A stretch of DNA of 64,000 nucleotides from Hormiphora californensis (lineage: Eukaryota > Ctenophora > Tentaculata > Cydippida > Pleurobrachiidae). Made by a program: the position numbers and the translations under genes. Positions 19,081-31,200 of the stretch are shown one piece after another (position 1 is the stretch's first letter; each line of letters starts with the position of its first letter). The stretch lies in assembly GCA_020137815.1 (NCBI GenBank), contig CM035352.1:5687159-5751158 (forward strand). The letters are read 5' to 3'. The notes beneath the pieces were generated by a model, which was not told the origin of the DNA, did not search any database, and worked only from the letters and a program-made list of their open reading frames with translations.

Positions 19081-21798
19081 ATGGAATCTACCTCCACCCC
19101 GTCCACCCAAGGACTCTATACAATCCTAGTTGGGATACTTCTGACAGTCCTGAGTTCCTTTATCTACTGGTACAGCAGCACCAATACTTCCTCCGATCCC
19201 GAGGAGCAGGAGAAGAAGGAGGAGGTGGTGGTGAAGAAGGGGAATGAGAAGAAACAAAGGTATTATAGCGATAACTAGACTGCTGTCTCTCTTCCACTGA
19301 TATAAAGTGTGGGTCACGATGAAAATAGTGCCTCAATATATTGTGATTTCCTTCCATCTTTATTATCTCCCAGTGTCCCTGCCCCTGCGCCAAAATCCAA
19401 GAAACAACAACAGGCTGCAGCTGCTAAACGTCCCAGTCCCACCTCCCACCCACTATTCGTGAACATGCTTCGAGGCCATACTGACACAATAAATGATATG
19501 GATATTGACCAATCAGGTTTGATACTTAGTTGTTTTATCGAGAATCTAGAAGCGTAAGATTGTATCTACTACCTTCTACTCACAACTGTCACCTTCATTC
19601 ATGAAATATGAAATGACCCCTTCAGGTAAATTACTGGCCACAGTTTCTAACGATCAGACTGCCCGTGTGTGGTACATCAAGGACCTGGGCAAGGGACAGG
19701 ATGTTAAGTAAGTGGTTTTGCAGTGGTTATGAGAACTCTTATTAGAGTCACTACGTTTTCAATTCTCTTTTTACAATCCAATTAATAAAGAACGTGTTGC
19801 CTGCAGGTATACAAGAATCCCTCTGGAGACTGATGGTACATCCATTTCAATTTCACCTGATGGTAAAGCAGTAGCGGTCCTGCTACCCAATAAGAACTGT
19901 GTTGATATCCATAGATTGGGCAAGAAGCCTGGGGAAGCAGCAACCCTTGTTCTCACAATCGATAAGGTAAGGGGGAGTCAGGGGAGAAAGAAGTCAGGGT
20001 AAATAAATAATTTTTAGGAAACTAGAGGTGGGAGGGAGGTGTAATTAAAATACTGGCCCTTTTCAGATAAAGGGTGATTTGAAGGATGTCTCTATTTCTC
20101 CCACTGGAAAGTTCATTATTGTTAGTACAGGAAAGACCCAAGTTTACGTTTACTCTCTCAAAGGTACCAAGTTCAAGATGCTCCCTGCTTTCTTACTAGC
20201 TTCCCCCATTCTCCAATAGTACTTTATAGTACCCTGACCAGATTTCTCTGTTTACTAATTGATCAGCTATCTAATAATTCCCAGGTGAGCTCCTGCATAC
20301 TATCGACACTGCTCAGATGTACAATGGTCAGATCTCTGTCAGTCCCTGTAAGGACCTCGTCGGTGCCTCTGGGTTCACCCCTCAGGTTCACTTTTGGGAG
20401 GTGAAATTCAACAAAGCTGGATCTTTCCAAGGGGTAAGTGGGTTCCGACTCCAGGAGTGCCCTCATGAGGTTCCCCCCAGTGGGACACACATGTGTGTGA
20501 CTGTGCATCTTGGTGGCGGTTGTGGTTAAGGATTTGTGGAGCGCGCGGCGTTCCCCATCCAGTAACTTGGCATTGTTAGCAATGTAACGCGCACCCTTGC
20601 CGCGCCCTAGATCGAGCATCGTCACAAAATGTGTGTGACAGCTCAAACATCTGATATCCGGGAAGTGTGATGTGTAGATAAGCGGTGTGATTATATTTTC
20701 TGACCACTATCTCCCCTCTAGGTTCAAGAAGCAATGGATCTATCGGGACACAAATCAGGAGTCTACTCATTTGCCTTTAGTGGAGATACCCGCCGTGCCG
20801 TGACAGTCTCAAAAGATGGAACTTGGAGGGTCTATAACACTGATGGTACGGTACAATGAACCTCTATTAAATAGTTATATTCTTGAGCATCCAATCCCTG
20901 ATCAGTGGTCACATACATAACACCCACATACACTCAACTAATATGTGTGTCCATAGTGAGCTGGCACCTGAACGAAGATCCCAAGCTGCTTGTATCGGGG
21001 GAGTATCCCGTTGACGATACCCAGGGTACGGCCCATGTTGCCATGTCACCCGATGGTAGGATAGTTGCCATAGCAACCTCTAACAACATGAGTCTTTACA
21101 ATTCGGACACTGCTGAACAAATCGATAGTCTTATCGGTATCCACTCAGGTAGCTAGATATATAGGATTTATCTACAACAACTGTTTATGTTCAATCATCA
21201 CCAAATAGATTTTCTAAACTTGAAATCCCCCTCCCTAGATTCCATAACTCGGCTGGAATTCTCGGACACTGGAAAGTATATCTTCACCTGTGGAAAAGAT
21301 AAAACTGTTCGGGTATGGCTCAGTAGAGCTGGTAAGTAGTGTGCACTTTGTCTGACTGTACATCGAGCACCCCGGCCCGAAGAGGACGGTCTTATATGAG
21401 ACAATGTGCACTGCAGTGTTAAATTGTGACTGCTTTTGTACAACTGATAATTGTAATTTTATATTTTCATGTAGGTATGAAGCGAGATGTAGAGCTATGG
21501 GCTGAATCCCTTAAATCCGCGACAAACCCTTCTCACAAAGAGAGATTAAAAACACAAATAGCCGAGACAACGTAAGTACTGGGCTATTTTTTGTATATCC
21601 GTTGAACTCTCTCCGTTCATGTGTTGTGCTTCACAAGACATGAATGATGAACGGAGTTGTGACAGCATAATGATCGAGACTCTAGCTCCCTTTGTCTCTC
21701 TCTATCCCTCTTTCTGTGACAGCAACTATAATGTATGAGGTTAACAATGACACAATGATTTCAGAGCACGCCTGGCGGAGCTGGCGGTACTATGTTGA
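19081..21798 (+). CDS. TBL2: Transducin beta-like 2, ER-anchored WD40 protein
   Basis: Eleven exons: 19081-19259, 19374-19516, 19626-19707, 19807-19966, 20067-20163, 20285-20433, 20722-20845, 20957-21148, 21239-21331, 21475-21571, 21765-21798. All splice phases agree, giving 449 residues; vertebrate TBL2 is about 447. An N-terminal membrane segment (about 11-30, LYTILVGILLTVLSSFIYWY) is followed by a charged Lys/Glu linker, then WD repeats beginning MLRGHTDTINDMDIDQSG, with TARVWYIKD, HFWEVK, LSGHKSGVYSFAFSGD and KTVRVWLSRAG. The tail is KTQIAETTARLAEL. The known family member is an ER transmembrane protein associated with PERK and stress-linked translation. It lies 200 bp from the preceding gene. 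Confidence 0.92.
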
Positions 21799-22292
21799 TC
21801 ATTCCTGGGTTATATTATGGCAGGAGGAATGAACTCTAGTTTCTATTATTAGAGGCCGGCAGATAATTCCTTAAATCTTCATGTTTAATCATATATATTT
21901 TGTGGGTCACGTTAGATAATCGCGTTTGCATTGTTATACGTAGCGTGCTTGCACCCCGCTCTGGAGGGAATGTTTCGGAGTGGCGGGGGCTTGCAGAGGA
22001 ATAGGAAAAAAGGTGTGTCTGTGTGCTATGGAGAGCATATAATGCAACACTCACTGTCTGCCGCTCTGGTTTGAACTATCTCTTTCTCATTCAATATCTT
22101 TCTGCAGTAGAATCATCCTCAGTGCCACTCGACCACCTTGTAAAATATTGTGGCTGCATTAACCACCTGTTTTGCAGTGGGCTTACAGGGAATGTAAAGC
22201 GGTACCGGGGGTGATTATTTTCAACGGTGCTATTTTCAATTCCTCTCATGCAGTGATATCACATTTATTGGTCAACTCTCAAAATCCAATCA
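21799..22292. other. Intergenic, possible promoter region of the giant repeat gene
   Basis: AT-rich sequence of about 490 bp without a recognisable gene. It must hold the 5' region of the next gene, or an upstream exon encoding a signal peptide, but no clear TATA box or exon can be fixed from sequence alone. Confidence 0.35.
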
Positions 22293-25200
22293 GTGCATAA
22301 TCTCTCATTAGCATTTTGCAACGACAATTGTCTATCCTATCCTAATATGACTTATAACACCAGTTATTCCGCTGGCGGCTTCTCCGCCGGTGGTGGCGCT
22401 GGTTTCGCTGCTGGCGGTGGTGCCGGTTTTTCCGCAGGAGGCGGAGCCGGCGGATTTGCTGCAGGCGGCGGTGGCGGTGGATTTTCTGCCGGAATCTCTC
22501 TAAACATGGGAGGAGGAGGTGGTGGTGGAGCCGGAGGAGGCAGCGGCTTTACCATCATCCCCGCATCTTCCATCAACCTGGCTGAATACACAATTCTTCC
22601 TGCTAGCCAGGTCTTCGGATCTGATGGAGCTGTCCAGCCCAAGTTCCTTCCTCTTATTCCTCAGGCCATCATTCTCTTGCCTGATGGAGCTCTCGGAGCC
22701 CCAACCGGCCCCGGACTGCCCAAAAACATCGGGGACAGCCAGATCCTGCTACCCCGTGGAACCATGCCCGGAGGTGCATCTCCTGGATCCATGGGACCCG
22801 GATCACCAACTCAACCTACCATGGTATCTCTGACTGTTGGAGGAGCTCCTGGTTATGGACCCAGTGGACCCAGTGGACCCAGTGGACCCGGCGGACCCGG
22901 TGGCCCAAGTGGACCTGGTGGACCATATGGACCAGGTGCTCCAGGAAGTCCTGGTGCTCCAGGAAGTCCCTTCGGACCATCTGGACCTAGTAGTCCCGGA
23001 GGTCTTGGTGTTGATATCGACATCAATATGGGACCCGGAGGAATGGGACCCGGAGGAATGGGACCCGGAGGAATGGGACCTGGAGGAATGGGACCCGGAG
23101 GAATGGGACCTGGAGGAATGGGACCAGGAGGAATGGGACCCGGAGGTGCTGGCTTCTCCTTCAACGGAGTTTTCATCACTCCCGGAGGTAGTTACAGCGT
23201 GACCCTGCCCAGTGGAGCTTCCGTCATCGTGTCTGGTGCTTCCATCTCTCAGAACCCAAGCAACCCCGGAAGTGTTCTCGTCTCCTATGGAGGATCCACC
23301 CACGTTGTCTTCAGCGTCTCTCCTGCTGGTGGAGCTGCTGGACCCAGTGGACCTGGAGGAGCTGCCGGAGGACTTGGCATCGACATCGACATTTATGGTG
23401 GTGCCGGTGGTGCCGGTGGTGCTGGTAGCCCATATGGACCCGGAGGTGCTATGGGACCTGCTGGTGGTCTTTCTGGACCTGCTGGAGGTGCTATGGGACC
23501 TGCCGGAGGTGCTGGCTTCTCCTTCAACGGAGTGTTCATCACTCCCGGAGGTAGTTACAGCGTGACCCTGCCCAGTGGAGCTTCCGTCATCGTGTCTGGT
23601 GCTTCCATCTCTCAGAACCCAAGCAACCCCGGAAGTGTTCTCGTCTCCTATGGAGGATCCACCCACGTTGTCTTCAGCGTCTCTCCTGCTGGTGGAGCTG
23701 CTGGACCCAGTGGACCTAGTGGACCTGGAGGAGCTGCCGGAGGACTCGGCATCGACATCGACATTTATGGTGGTGCCGGTGGTGCTGGTAGCCCATATGG
23801 ACCCGGAGGTGCTATGGGACCTGCTGGTGGTCTTTCTGGACCTGCTGGAGGTGCTATGGGACCTGCCGGAGGTGCTGGCTTCTCCTTCAACGGAGTGTTC
23901 ATCTCTCCCGGAGGTAGTTACAGCGTGACCCTGCCCAGTGGAGCTTCCGTCATCGTGTCTGGTGCTTCCATCTCTCAGAACCCAAGCAACCCCGGAAGTG
24001 TTCTCGTCTCCTATGGAGGATCCACCCACGTTGTCTTCAGCGTCTCTCCTGCTGGTGGAGCTGCTGGACCCAGTGGACCTGGAGGAGCTGCCGGAGGACT
24101 TGGCATCGACATCGACATTTATGGTGGTGCCGGTGGTGCCGGTGGTGCTGGTAGCCCATATGGACCCGGAGGTGCTATGGGACCTGCTGGTGGTCTTTCT
24201 GGACCTGCTGGAGGTGCTATGGGACCTGCCGGAGGTGCTGGCTTCTCCTTCAACGGAGTGTTCATCTCTCCCGGAGGTAGATACAGCGTGACCCTGCCCA
24301 GTGGAGCTTCCGTCATCGTGTCTGGTGCTTCCATCTCTCAGAACCCAAGCAACCCCGGAAGTGTTCTCGTCTCCTATGGAGGATCCACCCACGTTGTCTT
24401 CAGCGTCTCTCCTGCTGGTGGAGCTGCTGGACCCAGTGGACCTAGTGGACCTGGAGGAGCTGCCGGAGGACTCGGCATCGACATCGACATTTATGGTGGT
24501 GCCGGTGGTGCTGGTAGCCCATATGGACCCGGAGGTGCTATGGGACCTGCTGGTGGTCTTTCTGGACCTGCTGGAGGTGCTATGGGACCTGCCGGAGGTG
24601 CTGGCTTCTCCTTCAACGGAGTGTTCATCACTCCCGGAGGTAGTTACAGCGTGACCCTGCCCAGTGGAGCTTCCGTCATCGTGTCTGGTGCTTCCATCTC
24701 TCAGAACCCAAGCAACCCCGGAAGTGTTCTCGTCTCCTATGGAGGATCCACCCACGTTGTCTTCAGCGTCTCTCCTGCTGGTGGAGCTGCTGGACCCAGT
24801 GGACCTAGTGGACCTGGAGGAGCTGCCGGAGGACTTCGGCATCGACATCGACATTTATGGTGGTGCCGGTGGTGCTGGTAGCCCATATGGACCCGGAGGT
24901 GCTATGGGACCTGCTGGTGGTCTTTCTGGACCTGCTGGAGGTGCTATGGGACCTGCCGGAGGTGCTGGCTTCTCCTTCAACGGAGTGTTCATCACTCCCG
25001 GAGGTAGTTACAGCGTGACCCTGCCCAGTGGAGCTTCCGTAATCGTGTCTGGTGCTTCCATCTCTCAGAACCCAAGCAACCCCGGAAGTGTTCTCGTCTC
25101 CTATGGAGGATCCACCCACGTTGTCTTCAGCGTCTCTCCTGCTGGTGGAGCTGCTGGACCCAGTGGACCTGGAGGAGCTGCCGGAGGACTTGGCATCGAC

Positions 25201-28200
25201 ATCGACATTTATGGTGGTGCCGGTGGTGCCGGTGGTGCTGGTAGCCCATATGGACCCGGAGGTGCTATGGGACCTGCTGGTGGTCTTTCTGGACCTGCTG
25301 GAGGTGCTATGGGACCTGCCGGAGGTGCTGGCTTCTCCTTCAACGGAGTGTTCATCACTCCCGGAGGTAGTTACAGCGTGACCCTGCCCAGTGGAGCTTC
25401 CGTCATCGTGTCTGGTGCTTCCATCTCTCAGAACCCAAGCAACCCCGGAAGTGTTCTCGTCTCCTATGGAGGATCCACCCACGTTGTCTTCAGCGTCTCT
25501 CCTGCTGGTGGAGCTGCTGGACCCAGTGGACCTAGTGGACCTGGAGGAGCTGCCGGAGGACTTCGGCATCGACATCGACATTTATGGTGGTGCCGGTGGT
25601 GCTGGTAGCCCATATGGACCCGGAGGTGCTATGGGACCTGCTGGTGGTCTTTCTGGACCTGCTGGAGGTGCTATGGGACCTGCCGGAGGTGCTGGCTTCT
25701 CCTTCAACGGAGTGTTCATCACTCCCGGAGGTAGTTACAGCGTGACCCTGCCCAGTGGAGCTTCCGTCATCGTGTCTGGTGCTTCCATCTCTCAGAACCC
25801 AAGCAACCCCGGAAGTGTTCTCGTCTCCTATGGAGGATCCACCCACGTTGTCTTCAGCGTCTCTCCTGCTGGTGGAGCTGCTGGACCCAGTGGACCTAGT
25901 GGAGGAGCTGCCGGAGGACTTGGCATCGACATCGACATTTATGGTGGTGCCGGTGGTGCCGGTGGTGCTGGTAGCCCATATGGACCCGGAGGTGCTATGG
26001 GACCTGCTGGTGGTCTTTCTGGACCTGCTGGAGGTGCTATGGGACCTGCCGGAGGTGCTGGCTTCTCCTTCAACGGAGTGTTCATCACTCCCGGAGGTAG
26101 TTACAGCGTGACCCTGCCCAGTGGAGCTTCCGTCATCGTGTCTGGTGCTTCCATCTCTCAGAACCCAAGCAACCCCGGAAGTGTTCTCGTCTCCTATGGA
26201 GGATCCACCCACGTTGTCTTCAGCGTCTCTCCTGCTGGTGGAGCTGCTGGACCCAGTGGACCTAGTGGACCTGGAGGAGCTGCCGGAGGACTCGGCATCG
26301 ACATCGACATTTATGGTGGTGCCGGTGGTGCTGGTAGCCCATATGGACCCGGAGGTGCTATGGGACCTGCTGGTGGTCTTTCTGGACCTGCTGGAGGTGC
26401 TATGGGACCTGCCGGAGGTGCTGGCTTCTCCTTCAACGGAGTGTTCATCACTCCCGGAGGTAGTTACAGCGTGACCCTGCCCAGTGGAGCTTCCGTCATC
26501 GTGTCTGGTGCTTCCATCTCTCAGAACCCAAGCAACCCCGGAAGTGTTCTCGTCTCCTATGGAGGATCCACCCACGTTGTCTTCAGCGTCTCTCCTGCTG
26601 GTGGAGCTGCTGGACCCAGTGGACCTAGTGGACCTGGAGGAGCTGCCGGAGGACTTCGGCATCGACATCGACATTTATGGTGGTGCCGGTGGTGCTGGTA
26701 GCCCATATGGACCCGGAGGTGCTATGGGACCTGCTGGTGGTCTTTCTGGACCTGCTGGAGGTGCTATGGGACCTGCCGGAGGTGCTGGCTTCTCCTTCAA
26801 CGGAGTGTTCATCACTCCCGGAGGTAGTTACAGCGTGACCCTGCCCAGTGGAGCTTCCGTCATCGTGTCTGGTGCTTCCATCTCTCAGAACCCAAGCAAC
26901 CCCGGAAGTGTTCTCGTCTCCTATGGAGGATCCACCCACGTTGTCTTCAGCGTCTCTCCTGCTGGTGGAGCTGCTGGACCCAGTGGACCTAGTGGACCTG
27001 GAGGAGCTGCCGGAGGACTTGGCATCGACATCGACATTTATGGTGGTGCCGGTGGTGCTGGTAGCCCATATGGACCCGGAGGTGCTATGGGACCTGCTGG
27101 TGGTCTTTCTGGACCTGCTGGAGGTGCTATGGGACCTGCCGGAGGTGCTGGCTTCTCCTTCAACGGAGTGTTCATCACTCCCGGAGGTAGTTACAGCGTG
27201 ACCCTGCCCAGTGGAGCTTCCGTCATCGTGTCTGGTGCTTCCATCTCTCAGAACCCAAGCAACCCCGGAAGTGTTCTCGTCTCCTATGGAGGATCCACCC
27301 ACGTTGTCTTCAGCGTCTCTCCTGCTGGTGGAGCTGCTGGACCCAGTGGACCTAGTGGACCTGGAGGAGCTGCCGGAGGACTTGGCATCGACATCGACAT
27401 TTATGGTGGTGCCGGTGGTGCTGGTAGCCCATATGGACCCGGAGGTGCTATGGGACCTGCTGGTGGTCTTTCTGGACCTGCTGGAGGTGCTATGGGACCT
27501 GCCGGAGGTGCTGGCTTCTCCTTCAACGGAGTGTTCATCACTCCCGGAGGTAGTTACAGCGTGACCCTGCCCAGTGGAGCTTCCGTCATCGTGTCTGGTG
27601 CTTCCATCTCTCAGAACCCAAGCAACCCCGGAAGTGTTCTCGTCTCCTATGGAGGATCCACCCACGTTGTCTTCAGCGTCTCTCCTGCTGGTGGAGCTGC
27701 TGGACCCAGTGGACCTAGTGGACCTGGAGGAGCTGCCGGAGGACTTGGCATCGACATCGACATTTATGGTGGTGCCGGTGGTGCTGGTAGCCCATATGGA
27801 CCCGGAGGTGCTATGGGACCTGCTGGTGGTCTTTCTGGACCTGCTGGAGGTGCTATGGGACCTGCCGGAGGTGCTGGCTTCTCCTTCAACGGAGTGTTCA
27901 TCACTCCCGGAGGTAGTTACAGCGTGACCCTGCCCAGTGGAGCTTCCGTCATCGTGTCTGGTGCTTCCATCTCTCAGAACCCAAGCAACCCCGGAAGTGT
28001 TCTCGTCTCCTATGGAGGATCCACCCACGTTGTCTTCAGCGTCTCTCCTGCTGGTGGAGCTGCTGGACCCAGTGGACCTAGTGGACCTGGAGGAGCTGCC
28101 GGAGGACTCGGCATCGACATCGACATTTATGGTGGTGCCGGTGGTGCTGGTAGCCCATATGGACCCGGAGGTGCTATGGGACCTGCTGGTGGTCTTTCTG

Positions 28201-31200
28201 GACCTGCTGGAGGTGCTATGGGACCTGCCGGAGGTGCTGGCTTCTCCTTCAACGGAGTGTTCATCACTCCCGGAGGTAGTTACAGCGTGACCCTGCCCAG
28301 TGGAGCTTCCGTCATCGTGTCTGGTGCTTCCATCTCTCAGAACCCAAGCAACCCCGGAAGTGTTCTCGTCTCCTATGGAGGATCCACCCACGTTGTCTTC
28401 AGCGTCTCTCCTGCTGGTGGAGCTGCTGGACCCAGTGGACCTAGTGGACCTGGAGGAGCTGCCGGAGGACTTGGCATCGACATCGACATTTATGGTGGTG
28501 CCGGTGGTGCTGGTAGCCCATATGGACCCGGAGGTGCTATGGGACCTGCTGGTGGTCTTTCTGGACCTGCTGGAGGTGCTATGGGACCTGCCGGAGGTGC
28601 TGGCTTCTCCTTCAACGGAGTGTTCATCACTCCCGGAGGTAGTTACAGCGTGACCCTGCCCAGTGGAGCTTCCGTCATCGTGTCTGGTGCTTCCATCTCT
28701 CAGAACCCAAGCAACCCCGGAAGTGTTCTCGTCTCCTATGGAGGATCCACCCACGTTGTCTTCAGCGTCTCTCCTGCTGGTGGAGCTGCTGGACCCAGTG
28801 GACCTAGTGGACCTGGAGGAGCTGCCGGAGGACTTGGCATCGACATCGACATTTATGGTGGTGCCGGTGGTGCTGGTAGCCCATATGGACCCGGAGGTGC
28901 TATGGGACCTGCTGGTGGTCTTTCTGGACCTGCTGGAGGTGCTATGGGACCTGCCGGAGGTGCTGGCTTCTCCTTCAACGGAGTGTTCATCACTCCCGGA
29001 GGTAGTTACAGCGTGACCCTGCCCAGTGGAGCTTCCGTCATCGTGTCTGGTGCTTCCATCTCTCAGAACCCAAGCAACCCCGGAAGTGTTCTCGTCTCCT
29101 ATGGAGGATCCACCCACGTTGTCTTCAGCGTCTCTCCTGCTGGTGGAGCTGCTGGACCCAGTGGACCTAGTGGACCTGGAGGAGCTGCCGGAGGATTCGG
29201 CATCGACATCGACATTTATGGTGGTGCTGGTAGCCCATATGGACCCGGAGGTGCTATGGGACCTGCTGGTGGTCTTTCTGGACCTGCTGGAGGTGCTATG
29301 GGACCTGCCGGAGGTGCTGGCTTCTCCTTCAACGGAGTGTTCATCACTCCCGGAGGTAGTTACAGCGTGACCCTGCCCAGTGGAGCTTCCGTCATCGTGT
29401 CTGGTGCTTCCATCTCTCAGAACCCAAGCAACCCCGGAAGTGTTCTCGTCTCCTATGGAGGATCCACCCACGTTGTCTTCAGCGTCTCTCCTGCTGGTGG
29501 AGCTGCTGGACCCAGTGGACCTAGTGGACCTGGAGGAGCTGCCGGAGGACTTCGGCATCGACATCGACATTTATGGTGGTGCCGGTGGTGCTGGTAGCCC
29601 ATATGGACCCGGAGGTGCTATGGGACCTGCTGGTGGTCTTTCTGGACCTGCTGGAGGTGCTATGGGACCTGCCGGAGGTGCTGGCTTCTCCTTCAACGGA
29701 GTGTTCATCACTCCCGGAGGTAGTTACAGCGTGACCCTGCCCAGTGGAGCTTCCGTCATCGTGTCTGGTGCTTCCATCTCTCAGAACCCAAGCAACCCCG
29801 GAAGTGTTCTCGTCTCCTATGGAGGATCCACCCACGTTGTCTTCAGCGTCTCTCCTGCTGGTGGAGCTGCTGGACCCAGTGGACCTGGAGGAGCTGCCGG
29901 AGGACTTGGCATCGACATCGACATTTATGGTGGTGCCGGTGGTGCTGGTAGCCCATATGGACCCGGAGGTGCTATGGGACCTGCTGGTGGTCTTTCTGGA
30001 CCTGCTGGAGGTGCTATGGGACCTGCCGGAGGTGCTGGCTTCTCCTTCAACGGAGTGTTCATCACTCCCGGAGGTAGTTACAGCGTGACCCTGCCCAGTG
30101 GAGCTTCCGTCATCGTGTCTGGTGCTTCCATCTCTCAGAACCCAAGCAACCCCGGAAGTGTTCTCGTCTCCTATGGAGGATCCACCCACGTTGTCTTCAG
30201 CGTCTCTCCTGCTGGTGGAGCTGCTGGACCCAGTGGACCTGGAGGAGCTGCCGGAGGACTTGGCATCGACATCGACATTTATGGTGGTGCCGGTGGTGCT
30301 GGTAGCCCATATGGACCCGGAGGTGCTATGGGACCTGCTGGTGGTCTTTCTGGACCTGCTGGAGGTGCTATGGGACCTGCCGGAGGTGCTGGCTTCTCCT
30401 TCAACGGAGTGTTCATCACTCCCGGAGGTAGTTACAGCGTGACCCTGCCCAGTGGAGCTTCCGTCATCGTGTCTGGTGCTTCCATCTCTCAGAACCCAAG
30501 CAACCCCGGAAGTGTTCTCGTCTCCTATGGAGGATCCACCCACGTTGTCTTCAGCGTCTCTCCTGCTGGTGGAGCTGCTGGACCCAGTGGACCTAGTGGA
30601 CCTGGAGGAGCTGCCGGAGGACTTGGCATCGACATCGACATTTATGGTGGTGCCGGTGGTGCTGGTAGCCCATATGGACCCGGAGGTGCTATGGGACCTG
30701 CTGGTGGTCTTTCTGGACCTGCTGGAGGTGCTATGGGACCTGCCGGAGGTGCTGGCTTCTCCTTCAACGGAGTGTTCATCACTCCCGGAGGTAGTTACAG
30801 CGTGACCCTGCCCAGTGGAGCTTCCGTCATCGTGTCTGGTGCTTCCATCTCTCAGAACCCAAGCAACCCCGGAAGTGTTCTCGTCTCCTATGGAGGATCC
30901 ACCCACGTTGTCTTCAGCGTCTCTCCTGCTGGTGGAGCTGCTGGACCCAGTGGACCTAGTGGACCTGGAGGAGCTGCCGGAGGACTTGGCATCGACATCG
31001 ACATTTATGGTGGTGCCGGTGGTGCTGGTAGCCCATATGGACCCGGAGGTGCTATGGGACCTGCTGGTGGTCTTTCTGGACCTGCTGGAGGTGCTATGGG
31101 ACCTGCCGGAGGTGCTGGCTTCTCCTTCAACGGAGTGTTCATCACTCCCGGAGGTAGTTACAGCGTGACCCTGCCCAGTGGAGCTTCCGTCATCGTGTCT

